From DASWRT01 sp036403035 (lineage in GTDB: Bacteria; Pseudomonadota; Alphaproteobacteria; ATCC43930; CGMCC-115725), in contig DASWRT010000180.1 in NCBI GenBank assembly GCA_036403035.1, positions 1 through 14,255 on the forward strand: a stretch of DNA of 14,255 nt, given 5' to 3'. Both the position numbers and the translations under genes were made by a program. How positions within the stretch are numbered: the first letter of the stretch is position 1; every line of letters begins with the position of its first letter. The notes beneath the pieces are model-generated. The model saw only the letters and a program-made list of their open reading frames with translations, was not told the DNA's origin and searched no databases. Positions 6,684 through 14,255 of the stretch are shown in pieces.

Positions 6684-7757
6684 ATGGCATCGGGCAAGGC
6701 GCCGCGGAGTCGGCGGCAACGGCGGACGGCGTCCGCCGTCGCCGCAACCGTATCGTTTCTCGCGATTGCCGGCGGCTGTGCCGCAGGCGGTGCCCAGGCC
6801 GGCCCCACGCTCGACAAGACCCGCCGCGCGGACGCTCTCTCCTGCGGGGTCACGACCGGCGTCGCCGGCTTCTCGGTCCCCGACAGCCGAGGGCAATGGA
6901 CCGGGATCGACGTCGATGTCTGCCGCGGCATCGCCGCCGCCGTGCTCGGCGACGCGAAGAAGGTGAAGTTCGTCCCCCTGACCACGCAGCAGCGCTTCAC
7001 GGCGCTGCAATCCGGCGAGGTCGACATCCTGGCGCGGGTGACGACGTGGAACCTCTCGCGCGACACGCAGCTCGCGCTCGCCTTCGGGCCGATCACCGTC
7101 TATGACGGCCAGGGATTCCTGGTGCCGAAATCGCTCGGCGTGAAGAGCGCGAAGGAGCTGAACGGCGCGACGGTCTGCGTCCAGCCGGGCACGACGACCG
7201 AGGTGAACCTCGCCGACTGGTTCCGCGCGAACGGGATGCAGTTCAAGCCGGTGGTCATCGAGAAGCTCGATGAGGTCGAAGCCGCGTTCTTCGCCGGCCG
7301 CTGCGACGTGTACACGAGCTACAGCGCCGGACTGGCCTCGATCCGGGCGACCAGAGCCGGGAACCCGGACGACTACGTGATCCTGCCGGAGCGGATCTCG
7401 AAGGAGCCGATCGCCGCCGCCGTGCGGCAGGGCGACGACGAGTGGTACGACATCTCGCGCTGGGTCGTCTTCGCGATGATCGAGGCGGAAGAGAAAGGCA
7501 TCTCGTCGCAGAACGTCGACGAGATGCTGAAAAGCCCCGATCCGGACGTGAAGCGGATACTCGGCGTGACGCCGGGGAACGGCAAGGCGCTGGGCGGGCT
7601 CGACGAGAAATGGGCCTACAACGCGGTGAAGCAGGTCGGCAATTACGGCGAGATCTTCGACCGCAACCTCGGCAAGGGCTCGCCGCTGAAGCTCGACCGC
7701 GGCTTGAACGAGCTGTGGACGAAGGGCGGCCTCATCTACTCGCCGCCGTTGCGCTGA
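6684..7757 (+). CDS. Amino-acid ABC transporter substrate-binding protein (AapJ/BztA-like)
   Basis: 357 aa. It is a periplasmic binding protein of the polar/general amino-acid (SBP_bac_3) class, closest in pattern to AapJ of Rhizobium. Residues 1 to about 38 are a long signal peptide: a very basic n-region (RSRRQRR), a hydrophobic stretch, and a likely cut at AQA. Family features are GVTTGVAGFSVPDSRG, WTGIDVDVCRGIAAAVLGD, DILARVTTWNLSRDTQL, the GQGFLV segment, VCVQPGTTTEVNLADWF, GRCDVYTSYSAGLASIR and PISKEPIAAAVR-like sequence, plus VKQVGNYGEIFDRNLG near the end. The ATG at 6684 follows GGAGG at 6675-6679; an earlier in-frame ATG at 6588 lies in the terminator hairpin and gives no sensible protein. 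Genes for AapQ, AapM and AapP are absent here. Its 3' end overlaps the convergent hemD gene by 22 nt. Confidence 0.88.
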   Translation: MASGKAPRSRRQRRTASAVAATVSFLAIAGGCAAGGAQAGPTLDKTRRADALSCGVTTGVAGFSVPDSRGQWTGIDVDVCRGIAAAVLGDAKKVKFVPLTTQQRFTALQSGEVDILARVTTWNLSRDTQLALAFGPITVYDGQGFLVPKSLGVKSAKELNGATVCVQPGTTTEVNLADWFRANGMQFKPVVIEKLDEVEAAFFAGRCDVYTSYSAGLASIRATRAGNPDDYVILPERISKEPIAAAVRQGDDEWYDISRWVVFAMIEAEEKGISSQNVDEMLKSPDPDVKRILGVTPGNGKALGGLDEKWAYNAVKQVGNYGEIFDRNLGKGSPLKLDRGLNELWTKGGLIYSPPLR

Positions 7758-8584
7758 GCCGCGCTGCCGCTGCCGCCGCAGGCTGCGACGATCGCGGAGA
7801 CGAGCGGCTTCATGAAGTAGGCGTCGCCCGGCGTGACTGTCGCGGCAAACCCGCGCCGCTGCAATTCCTCCGCGACCACCGGACCGACTGCGGCGATCAC
7901 GATGGAGTGCAGCGCGGCGCGCAGCGCAGCTTCCCGGCCGGCGGCATCGGCCACCGCGAACAGCCGGCGGACCTGAGGCGAGCTGGTGAAGGCGATCACG
8001 TCGACCTTACCGGCCGCCATGTCGTCGATCAGCGCGACGACTTTCTCGTCGTCGGCTGCCGACGCATAGACATAGGGCAGGACCGGGTCCGGCACCGCCC
8101 CGGCACGTGTCAGGAATTCCGTGAGCTTTGTATTCGGGTTGTCGGGGTAGAGCTGTACGCCTACCCGGTGGCCCCGCAGATCGTCCCCGGACAGTGCAGC
8201 GATCACCCCATCGGTGGTCGGCTGCTCGGCGCGGAGATCCGGCTTCAGCCCGAGTTCCCGAAGCGCCTGCGCTGGTTTCGGGCCGCGCGTCACCTTGCGC
8301 GTCGTCGCGAGCGCCGCCAGGAAAGCAGGCTCCAGCCCCTCCCGCCGGGCGAACCCGTGAAGCCGGCGCAACCCCTCCCCGGTCAGAAGGATTAGGTCAT
8401 CGAACGGCGCGTCGGCGAAGCGGCGCAGCCATTCCAGCACCGGCGCCGGGTCGGGTGCGTCGTGAATCGACACCAGCGGGCATCGCGATGTCGTCGCCCC
8501 CTGCTGTTCGAGCATGCCAGCAAGCCGGTCCAGCTCCCGCGTCTCCGGCACCGCGATCCGGCGCCCGGTCAGTGATCCAGTCAT
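7736..8584 (-). CDS. hemD: Uroporphyrinogen-III synthase
   Basis: 282 aa, slightly longer than the usual 240-270. It cyclises hydroxymethylbilane to uroporphyrinogen III with inversion of ring D, in the cytoplasm. The HemD pattern is visible: an opening GRRIAVPETRELDRLAGML, PLVSIHDAP, FDDLILLTGEGLRRL, GPKPAQALRELGLKP, a DVIAFTSSPQVRRLF segment and IAAVGPVVAEELQRRGF close to the end. The ATG at 8584 starts 13 nt after the cysG stop; no ribosome site is evident, so reinitiation or coupling to cysG is likely. Being last in the nitrate operon after cysG, it probably feeds siroheme synthesis for nitrite reductase; whether it is the only hemD of the genome cannot be told. Its last 22 nt run antisense into the amino-acid binding protein gene. 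Confidence 0.9.
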   Translation of the reverse strand: MTGSLTGRRIAVPETRELDRLAGMLEQQGATTSRCPLVSIHDAPDPAPVLEWLRRFADAPFDDLILLTGEGLRRLHGFARREGLEPAFLAALATTRKVTRGPKPAQALRELGLKPDLRAEQPTTDGVIAALSGDDLRGHRVGVQLYPDNPNTKLTEFLTRAGAVPDPVLPYVYASAADDEKVVALIDDMAAGKVDVIAFTSSPQVRRLFAVADAAGREAALRAALHSIVIAAVGPVVAEELQRRGFAATVTPGDAYFMKPLVSAIVAACGGSGSAAQRNGGE

Positions 8585-8597
8585 GGCGGCAATATGT

Positions 8598-10070
8598 TCA
8601 GGCGGCGCGGACCGCGCCAGTGGCGGTGGCGGGCGCGCCTGCTTCAGCGGCGAGTGCGGCGACGCGTCCGACGACGACCAGCGTCGGGCCGGCAAAGCCG
8701 GATGCGGCCACCTGGGCAGCGATGGTGGACAGCGTTCCGCGGCACGTCCGCTCATCCGGGCGGGTCGCGTTCTCGACCGCGACGGCCGGCGTGTCCGGCG
8801 GAAGCCCGGCCGCCGCGAGCCGCTCGGCGAGCCGCGCCAGCGTACGCGCTCCCATGTAGATCGCGACCGTGGCGTCCCGCCGTCCGCCGAGCGACGACGC
8901 CCAGTCAAGCTCCACCTCCTCGCCGTCGGCGCCGTGTCCGGTGACGAGGTGCAGCGTGCGGGCGACGCCGCGATGCGTCAGCGGCATGCCGAGACGGGCC
9001 GCGACAGCGACCGCGGCGGTGATGCCGGGCACGACATCGACCGGCACACCCTCCGTGCGCAGCCATTCCAACTCCTCGCCGCCGCGGCCGAACACGAACG
9101 GGTCGCCGCCCTTCAGACGCACGACATGCGAGCCTCGCCGCGCGTGCTCGACGAGCAGGCGGTTGATCGCCTCCTGGCTCATCGCGTGCCGGCCGCAGCG
9201 CTTGCCGACATCGACGAGCCGCGCGTCGCGCCGCGCGAGCGAGAGGACGTCGCGGCCGACAAGGCTGTCGTAGAGGATCACGTCGGCGCGCCGCACGAGG
9301 CGGGCCGCACGCAACGTGAGCAGTTCGGCGTCGCCCGGACCGGCGCCGACGAGGCTGACGCTGCCGCGCCGCACCGCGGCGCTTTCTCCGGCAGCCAGCC
9401 GCGCCGTTATCCGCCGGTCGGCTTCCGCCATGTCGCCGGCCAGCGCGGCGTCGGTTTCGGGACCGTCGAGCACGGCATCCCAGAAGCGGCGACGCAGCGC
9501 CTTGGGCACCGCGTCGGACACCGTGCGCCGCCATCGGCCGCAGAACCGCGCGAGCGCGCCGTAGGCCGCCGGAACGACCGCCTCGATGCGGGCGCGTAGG
9601 TCGCGCGCGAGCGCCGGGGACAGGCCGCCGGTCGACACCGCAATCTGCACCGGCCCGCGCTCGATCACCGCCGGCACGATGAAGTCGCAGAGCGCCGTCC
9701 GGTCGACGGCGTTGAACAGCACGCTGCGGCGGCGCGCCTCCTCCCGCCATTTCAGCGCGACCGCCTCGTCCTCGACCGCGGCGACGCAGAGGCGGGCACC
9801 GTCGAGCAGCGCCGCCGCGCCAGGGCCGCCGCCGGTATGGTGCTCGACGGCGCCCGCCGCGGCAAGCGCCTCCAGCTCCTCGGTCAGCCGGTCGGCGACG
9901 ATCGTGACACGCGCACCGGCGCGCCGCAGCATCGCAACCTTCGACACCGCCTCCGGACCGGCGCCGACGACCAGCGCACGCTCCCCCTCAAGCGAGAGGA
10001 AAAGCGGGAAATAGGCGGGCCCGTCAGGCAGCGGCGGCTGCGGCGTCGGCACCGGCATCGGTTCGGCCAT
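8598..10070 (-). CDS. cysG: Siroheme synthase, trifunctional
   Basis: 490 aa, E. coli CysG being 457. Residues 19-230 are the precorrin-2 dehydrogenase/ferrochelatase half: the NAD-binding GAGPEA at 36-41, NAVD at 120-123 (the Asp matching the catalytic Asp of CysG) and AVSTGGLSPALAR from 144 (the serine loop). Residues 237-475 are uroporphyrinogen-III C-methyltransferase: SVSLVGAGPGD at 237-247, VILYDSLV, VGKRCGRHAMSQEAIN, VRLKGGDPFVFGRGGEE, VPGITAA, PLTHRG and TLVVVGRV. It turns uroporphyrinogen III into siroheme with S-adenosylmethionine, NAD and iron; siroheme goes to NirB. The start overlaps the end of nasA by 47 nt, and its ribosome site, CTCCTT on the plus strand at 10081-10086, is inside nasA ten bases before the ATG. 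ATG at 10058 is a weaker alternative. A C-terminal Ala-rich tail looks dispensable. Confidence 0.96.
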   Translation of the reverse strand: MAEPMPVPTPQPPLPDGPAYFPLFLSLEGERALVVGAGPEAVSKVAMLRRAGARVTIVADRLTEELEALAAAGAVEHHTGGGPGAAALLDGARLCVAAVEDEAVALKWREEARRRSVLFNAVDRTALCDFIVPAVIERGPVQIAVSTGGLSPALARDLRARIEAVVPAAYGALARFCGRWRRTVSDAVPKALRRRFWDAVLDGPETDAALAGDMAEADRRITARLAAGESAAVRRGSVSLVGAGPGDAELLTLRAARLVRRADVILYDSLVGRDVLSLARRDARLVDVGKRCGRHAMSQEAINRLLVEHARRGSHVVRLKGGDPFVFGRGGEELEWLRTEGVPVDVVPGITAAVAVAARLGMPLTHRGVARTLHLVTGHGADGEEVELDWASSLGGRRDATVAIYMGARTLARLAERLAAAGLPPDTPAVAVENATRPDERTCRGTLSTIAAQVAASGFAGPTLVVVGRVAALAAEAGAPATATGAVRAA

Positions 10071-12747
10071 CGCGCAGGATCTCCTTCAATTCGGGAATGC
10101 AGGAACCGCAATTGGTGCCGGCGCGCAACGCGGCGCCGATCTCGGCGACGCTGGCGAGCCGGCGGTCGCGGATCGCCTCTTGCAGCATCCTGAGGCCGAC
10201 GGCGAAGCACGCGCACACCATCCGGTCCGTACCGGCGGGAGCGGCCGCGCCCGGCGAACCGGCGAGGAGCGCCGCACGGTCATGCGGCTCGACCGGCGCA
10301 CCGAGCAGTCCCTCGATCGCCGACCGTGCCGGCAGCGCCGCCTCGCCGCGGCCGATGAAGAGGCAGGCGTCGAGCCGCCCGCCGACGACGCTCGCATAGC
10401 GGAACACGCCCCGGCGCGGATCGGCGTAGATGACGAGTTCGGAATCGTCATGCGGCGGCGCATCGAGCAGGCCGGTGACCCATTGCTCGGACGTATTGCC
10501 GCCGGGGAGCGGTCCCCAGCCGGACAGCTCGAACGCATGCCCGGCAGCGATCGGGACGCGCGACCAGTGATATTCCCCGCCGGCCGCGATCGGCCCATCG
10601 GCTCGGCGCAGCAGCAGGGCGCGCCAAACCGTCGCGACCGGCCGGACGGCGACCGGCGTCGCCTTCATCTCCGGCTGGCCGGAAACCGCGTCGGCGGCGG
10701 CCGAGACCAGCCGGTCGATCGGCCCCGCCGACGCGAAGCGGTCGGTCCAGTGCATCGGCGCGAACACCTCGCCCCGGCGCTGGCCGCGCGACAGGCGGAC
10801 GCGGAGCACCGTGGAGCCGTGCCGGCTTTCGATCCGGGCCAGCCCGCCGTCCGTGAGCCGGTAGCGGACAGCGTCGTCGGGATGGACATCGAGAAGCGGC
10901 TCGGCCGCATGGCTCATCAGGCGCGGCACCCGGCCCGTGCGGGTCATCGTATGCCACTGGTCGCGCGCCCGGCCAGTGTTGAGCAGCAGCGGAAACGCGG
11001 CGTCGGGCGCCTCGGCCAGCGGACGCCACGGGGTTGGCACGAAGCGCGCCCTGCCGTCCGCGGTGGGAAAGCCGCCCGCGGCGAAGAGCCGGCTGTCGTC
11101 GCCCGCCGCGGCCCCGTCCCGCCGCGCGGGCCAGCGCACCGGCGGCATCCAGTCGTATGCGGCATCATCGAGGTCGGCGAGCGCGCCGATGTCGAAGACG
11201 CGGCGTCCGCCGTTCTCGAAGGCGGACAGTGCGGCGTGCTCGCGAAAGATCGCGGCCGGATTGCGATAGGGGAAGGCCGACCGCCAGCCCATCCGCCGCG
11301 CGACCTCGGTCAGCATCCACCAGTCCGGCCGCGCCTCGCCGGGCGCGGAGCGGAAGGCACGCTGGCGCGAGATCAGCCGCTCGGAGTTCGTTACCGTGCC
11401 GTCCTTCTCCGCCCACCCCGCGGCCGGCAGCACAACCCTGGCGAGCGCCGACGTGTCGGTCGGCCAGCAATCGGAGACGACGACCAAGGGACAGGCAGCG
11501 AGCGCGTCGCGGATGCGCCCGGCGCGCGGCATGCTGGCGGCGGGATTGGTGCCGAGGATCCATAGCGCCTTCACCCTGCCGTCGAGCACCGCGTCGAACA
11601 GGTCGACCGCCTTCAGCCCCGGCCGTTCGGCGATGCGCGGCGCGTCCCAGAAGCGGCGCACCCGGTCGATGTCGGCCGGATCGCCGAAACCCATATGCGC
11701 CGCAAGCTGGTTTGCGAGTCCGCCGACCTCGCGCCCGCCCATCGCGTTCGGCTGGCCGGTGAGCGAGAACGGCCCTGCGCCGGGGCGTCCGATCCGCCCC
11801 GTCGCGAGGTGGCAGTTGAGGATCGCGTTGACCTTGTCCGTGCCCGCCGAGGACTGGTTGACGCCCTGCGAATAGAGGGTGACTGTCCGCTCGGTCGCCG
11901 CGAACCAGTCATAGAAGGCGGCGATGTCGCGCTCAGCGAGATCGGCGACCGCGGCAACGGAAGCGATCGACGACGCGGAGCCCTTCGCCGCGTCCAGCGC
12001 CGCATCGAACCCGTCGACATGCCGCTCCGCCCAGGCGCTATCGACGGCGCCCCGCGCAGCAAGATGGACGAGAAGTCCATCGAACAGAGCCACATCGGCG
12101 CCCGGCCGTAGCTTCAGATGCAGGTCGGCGATGTCGCACGTCGCGGTGCGCCTTGGATCGATCACGACCACGCGCGTGCCGCGGGTCTGCTTCGCAGCGG
12201 CGAGCCGCTGGAACAGCACTGGATGGCACCACGCGGCGTTGCTGCCGACGAGGACGACGAGATCCGCCTGCTCCAGGTCTTCGTAGCAGCCGGGCACGAC
12301 ATCCTCGCCGAACGCGCGGACGTGGCCGGCGACCGACGAGGCCATGCACAACCGCGAGTTGGTGTCGATGTTGGCGGAGCCGATGAACCCCTTCATCAGC
12401 TTGTTCGCGACGTAGTAATCCTCCGTCAGGAACTGACCCGAGACGTAGAGCGCCACGGCGTCGGGGCCATGCTCCTCGATCGTCCGCGCGAAGGTGCCTG
12501 CGACGAGGTCGAGCGTCTCGTCCCAGCTTGCCCGGCTTCCGTCGATCTCCGGGTGGAGGAGGCGCCCGCCCTCCCCCAGCGTCTCGGCGAGCGCAGCTCC
12601 CTTCGAGCAGAGCCGCCCCGCATTCGCCGGATGGAGCGGGTCGCCGGAGACTGTCCCGTCCGGCTTCGCCAGTACGCCGCAGCCGACACCGCAATAAGGA
12701 CAGGTCGTGCGGACGCCGGCCTCCGCTACCGCGTCGCCGCCGCTCAC
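10024..12747 (-). CDS. nasA: Assimilatory nitrate reductase catalytic subunit
   Basis: 907 aa, GTG start. It is a cytoplasmic molybdenum (bis-MGD) enzyme that reduces nitrate to nitrite. C16, C19, C23 and C47 (CPYCGVGC and LCSKG) bind the 4Fe-4S cluster. C134 in NSRLCMASSVAGH is the expected Mo ligand, as in NapA/NasA. Other markers are NIDTNSR, VLVGSNAAWCHP, VVVIDPRRTATCDIADLH, TLYSQGVNQSSAGTDK and LWILGTNPAASMPRA. The dinucleotide-binding domain with NTGRARDQWHTMTRTG follows. The C-terminal 65 residues form a BFD-like 2Fe-2S domain with C845, C847, C880 and C883, typical of NasA enzymes. GGAGG (12752-12756 on the plus coordinate) precedes the GTG by four bases, and the GTG overlaps the nirD stop as GTGA. 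An in-frame extension upstream to 13098 only reads nirD out of frame. Confidence 0.96.
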   Translation of the reverse strand: MSGGDAVAEAGVRTTCPYCGVGCGVLAKPDGTVSGDPLHPANAGRLCSKGAALAETLGEGGRLLHPEIDGSRASWDETLDLVAGTFARTIEEHGPDAVALYVSGQFLTEDYYVANKLMKGFIGSANIDTNSRLCMASSVAGHVRAFGEDVVPGCYEDLEQADLVVLVGSNAAWCHPVLFQRLAAAKQTRGTRVVVIDPRRTATCDIADLHLKLRPGADVALFDGLLVHLAARGAVDSAWAERHVDGFDAALDAAKGSASSIASVAAVADLAERDIAAFYDWFAATERTVTLYSQGVNQSSAGTDKVNAILNCHLATGRIGRPGAGPFSLTGQPNAMGGREVGGLANQLAAHMGFGDPADIDRVRRFWDAPRIAERPGLKAVDLFDAVLDGRVKALWILGTNPAASMPRAGRIRDALAACPLVVVSDCWPTDTSALARVVLPAAGWAEKDGTVTNSERLISRQRAFRSAPGEARPDWWMLTEVARRMGWRSAFPYRNPAAIFREHAALSAFENGGRRVFDIGALADLDDAAYDWMPPVRWPARRDGAAAGDDSRLFAAGGFPTADGRARFVPTPWRPLAEAPDAAFPLLLNTGRARDQWHTMTRTGRVPRLMSHAAEPLLDVHPDDAVRYRLTDGGLARIESRHGSTVLRVRLSRGQRRGEVFAPMHWTDRFASAGPIDRLVSAAADAVSGQPEMKATPVAVRPVATVWRALLLRRADGPIAAGGEYHWSRVPIAAGHAFELSGWGPLPGGNTSEQWVTGLLDAPPHDDSELVIYADPRRGVFRYASVVGGRLDACLFIGRGEAALPARSAIEGLLGAPVEPHDRAALLAGSPGAAAPAGTDRMVCACFAVGLRMLQEAIRDRRLASVAEIGAALRAGTNCGSCIPELKEILRDGRTDAGADAAAAAA

Positions 12748-12757
12748 GCGGCCTCCG
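12744..12757 (-). promoter_or_regulatory. Overlapping nirD stop and nasA GTG start with ribosome site
   Basis: On the minus strand GGAGG (12756-12752), four bases, then GTGA: GTG at 12747-12745 starts nasA and TGA at 12746-12744 ends nirD. This arrangement points to translational coupling and decides the nasA start, for which no ATG is available near the conserved CPYC motif. Confidence 0.75.
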
Positions 12758-13109
12758 AACGCGGAGCGTCGCCCGCCGTCTTGTTGTGAGCGGCGGGGAC
12801 GCCGAGGAAGATCCGGTCGCCGACGAGCCGCACCGGGATCGACGGCGCGCAGCCGACATCCGGCGCCTTCGCCTGCCCGTCCTGCAAGTCGATCACCCAG
12901 TTGTGCAGCGGGCACGCGACCGAGCGTCCCGACACGATGCCTTCCGACAGCGGCCCGCCGCGATGCGGGCAGCGGTCGATCAGCGCGAAGATCTCGCCCT
13001 CGCTCGTGCGGAACACCGCGATCGGCGGACCGTCTTCCCGATGCACCGTCCGCGCGCCGCGCACCGGCACGTCCTCGATGCGGCCGATCTCGATCCAATC
13101 GTGCGTCAT
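12744..13109 (-). CDS. nirD: Nitrite reductase NAD(P)H small subunit (Rieske-type)
   Basis: 121 aa. It is the small subunit that works with NirB in the reduction of nitrite to ammonium. The start WIEIGRIEDVPVRGARTV and the AVFRTSEGEIFALIDRCPH segment fit the NirD/Rieske family. All four Rieske ligands are present: C47 and H49 (CPH), C66 and H69 (CPLH), so it should bind a 2Fe-2S cluster, unlike the E. coli-type NirD that has lost them. The ATG at 13109 lies 7 nt after the nirB stop with GAGG within the gap. An in-frame ATG at 13160 would run back inside nirB and adds only unrelated residues. The C-terminal tail (from about AHNKTAG) is variable. It overlaps nasA by 4 nt. Confidence 0.95.
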   Translation of the reverse strand: MTHDWIEIGRIEDVPVRGARTVHREDGPPIAVFRTSEGEIFALIDRCPHRGGPLSEGIVSGRSVACPLHNWVIDLQDGQAKAPDVGCAPSIPVRLVGDRIFLGVPAAHNKTAGDAPRSEAA

Positions 13110-13116
13110 CGCCGCC

Positions 13117-14255
13117 TCACCCCACAGCTTCCGGTTGCAACGGCGCGAACTCATGCGCATCGACCTGACGCGCCGCGCGCTCGGCCCACGGGTCGGACTG
13201 GACGAAGCTTTGCGAGTAGAGGAAGCGCTCGTGGAGCGCGCGGCGACCTTCCGCGTCTTCGACGATCCGCTGCTTGACGTAGTCGATGCCGACCCGCGCC
13301 ACCCACGGCGCGGTGCGCTCCAGATAACGCGCCTCCTCGCGGTAGAGCTGGAGGAACGCGCCGGTATGCTCCAGCACCTCGGCCTCAGTGGCGACGCGCG
13401 CCAGATGGTCGGTGACGCGCACCTCGATGCCGCCGTTGCCGCCGACGACGATGTCGTAGCCGGCCTCGACGCAGATCACGCCGAGATCCTTGATCGTCGC
13501 CTCGGCGCAGTTGCGCGGGCAGCCGGAGACCGCGAGCTTGACCTTGTGCGGGGTCCACGAGCCCCAGCACATCTTCTCCAGCTTGACGCCGAGACCGGTG
13601 GAGTCCTGCGTGCCGAAGCGGCACCACTCGCTGCCGACGCAAGTCTTTACCGTACGCAGTCCCTTGGCATAGGCGTGGCCGGAGACGAGACCGGCCTCGT
13701 TGAGGTCGGCCCAGACGGCAGGCAGCTTGTCCTTCGGGACGCCGAGCAGGTCGATGCGCTGCCCGCCGGTCACCTTGACGGTCGGGATGCTGAACTTCTC
13801 GGCGACGTTGGCGATGGCGCGCAGCTCGCCGGGCGTCGTCAGTCCGCCCCACATGCGCGGCACCACCGAGTAGGTGCCATCCTTCTGGATGTTCGCGTGC
13901 ACCCGCTCGTTGACGAAGCGCGAGCGCGAATCATCGGCGTACTCGCCGGGCCACGCGCAGAGCAGGTAGTAATTGAGCGCCGGCCGGCATTTGTGGCAGC
14001 CGTCCGGCGACGTCCAGCCGAGCGCCTCGCGCACTGCATCCATCGTCTTGAGGCCGCGCTCGACGATGGCGCGGCGCACCTCGTCGTGGCCGTGTTCGGT
14101 GCAGGAGCACATCGCCGGGACGCGGTTCGCCGCCGCGGCGGCATCGGGTCCAATCGCGTGCTGGAGGATTGCCTGCACGACGCTCGTGCACTGTCCGCAG
14201 GAGGCGGACGCCTTGGTGTGAGCGCGCACCTCGTCGAGACACGTCAGCTTCTTCG
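13117..14255 (-). CDS. nirB: Nitrite reductase NAD(P)H large subunit, C-terminal part (cut by window edge)
   Basis: The last 378 or so residues of NirB; the frame stays open to the right end of the window, so the N-terminal FAD/NAD(P)H domains lie outside. Reading inward from the edge one sees the second half of a BFD-like 2Fe-2S domain (TCLDEV, then TKASASCGQC), and a second such motif set (MCSC, then GCHKCRPALNYYLL). The sulfite/nitrite reductase half follows: RVHANIQKDGTYSVVPRMWGG, a TGGQRIDLLGV segment, then the siroheme/4Fe-4S ligands TCVGSEWCRFGTQDS (C-x5-C) and SGCPRNCAEA (C-x3-C). The enzyme reduces nitrite by six electrons to ammonium in the cytoplasm. All four metal-binding cysteines are intact. 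It is followed after 7 nt by nirD. The operon promoter and any nitrate transporter or regulator must lie beyond 14255. Confidence 0.96.
   Translation of the reverse strand, partial: KKLTCLDEVRAHTKASASCGQCTSVVQAILQHAIGPDAAAAANRVPAMCSCTEHGHDEVRRAIVERGLKTMDAVREALGWTSPDGCHKCRPALNYYLLCAWPGEYADDSRSRFVNERVHANIQKDGTYSVVPRMWGGLTTPGELRAIANVAEKFSIPTVKVTGGQRIDLLGVPKDKLPAVWADLNEAGLVSGHAYAKGLRTVKTCVGSEWCRFGTQDSTGLGVKLEKMCWGSWTPHKVKLAVSGCPRNCAEATIKDLGVICVEAGYDIVVGGNGGIEVRVTDHLARVATEAEVLEHTGAFLQLYREEARYLERTAPWVARVGIDYVKQRIVEDAEGRRALHERFLYSQSFVQSDPWAERAARQVDAHEFAPLQPEAVG

Noticed and set aside
6764..6780. Lipobox making the AapJ-like protein a lipoprotein
   Set aside because: The sequence before the Cys is IAGG, lacking the Leu expected at -3, and a normal AQA cleavage site follows a few residues later.
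8585..8908. 108-residue N-terminal extension of HemD
   Set aside because: It lies in another frame of cysG, is Arg/Pro/Ser-rich, and HemD homology begins right after the ATG at 8584.
12748..13098. 117-residue N-terminal extension of NasA
   Set aside because: It translates nirD out of frame and is Arg-rich; the GTG at 12747 has a ribosome site and gives the normal NasA length.

Overview
The window looks like chromosomal DNA of a high-GC proteobacterium, most likely an alphaproteobacterium. Codon third positions are strongly G/C. The assortment of genes (an AapJ-type amino-acid binding protein, CstA with its small YbdD/YjiX partner, a NasA-type nitrate reductase with a trifunctional CysG, and a HerA-like ATPase) fits Hyphomicrobiales or Rhodospirillales. 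No marker gene fixes the genus, so this is inference. No tRNA, rRNA, CRISPR array, transposase, integrase or phage gene was seen.

Layout. 1-398 is non-coding and holds two inverted copies of a GC-rich intergenic repeat and a hairpin. 399-1640 (-) is a LivK-type periplasmic binding protein with no transporter genes beside it. Divergent from it, 1939-3540 (+) encodes a HerA/FtsK-like ATPase with a proline-rich linker and what look like two winged-helix domains. A strongly structured intergenic region (3541-3749) separates it from a small hypothetical gene on the minus strand (3750-3947). 4223-6524 (+) is a two-gene operon, cstA plus a YbdD/YjiX-family gene, for pyruvate or peptide uptake. 6684-7757 (+) is an AapJ-like amino-acid binding protein, again without its permease or ATPase genes.

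The right half (7736-14255, minus strand) is one tightly packed assimilatory nitrate/nitrite operon, read right to left: nirB (5' end beyond the window), nirD, nasA, cysG, hemD. NasA reduces nitrate to nitrite and NirBD reduces nitrite to ammonium with a siroheme/4Fe-4S centre. HemD supplies uroporphyrinogen III, and CysG methylates, oxidises and iron-loads it to siroheme for NirB. The operon therefore encodes both the enzymes and the last steps of their special cofactor. Gaps are 7 nt (nirB-nirD), a GTGA overlap (nirD-nasA), a 47-nt overlap (nasA-cysG) and 13 nt (cysG-hemD). The last gene overlaps the end of the convergent amino-acid binding protein gene by 22 nt.

Most of the window is recognisable metabolism. 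I see no convincing new multi-gene system. The least explained items are the orphan HerA-like ATPase, the attenuator-like hairpins after it, and a TGTGA-N3-TCACA palindrome in front of cstA.
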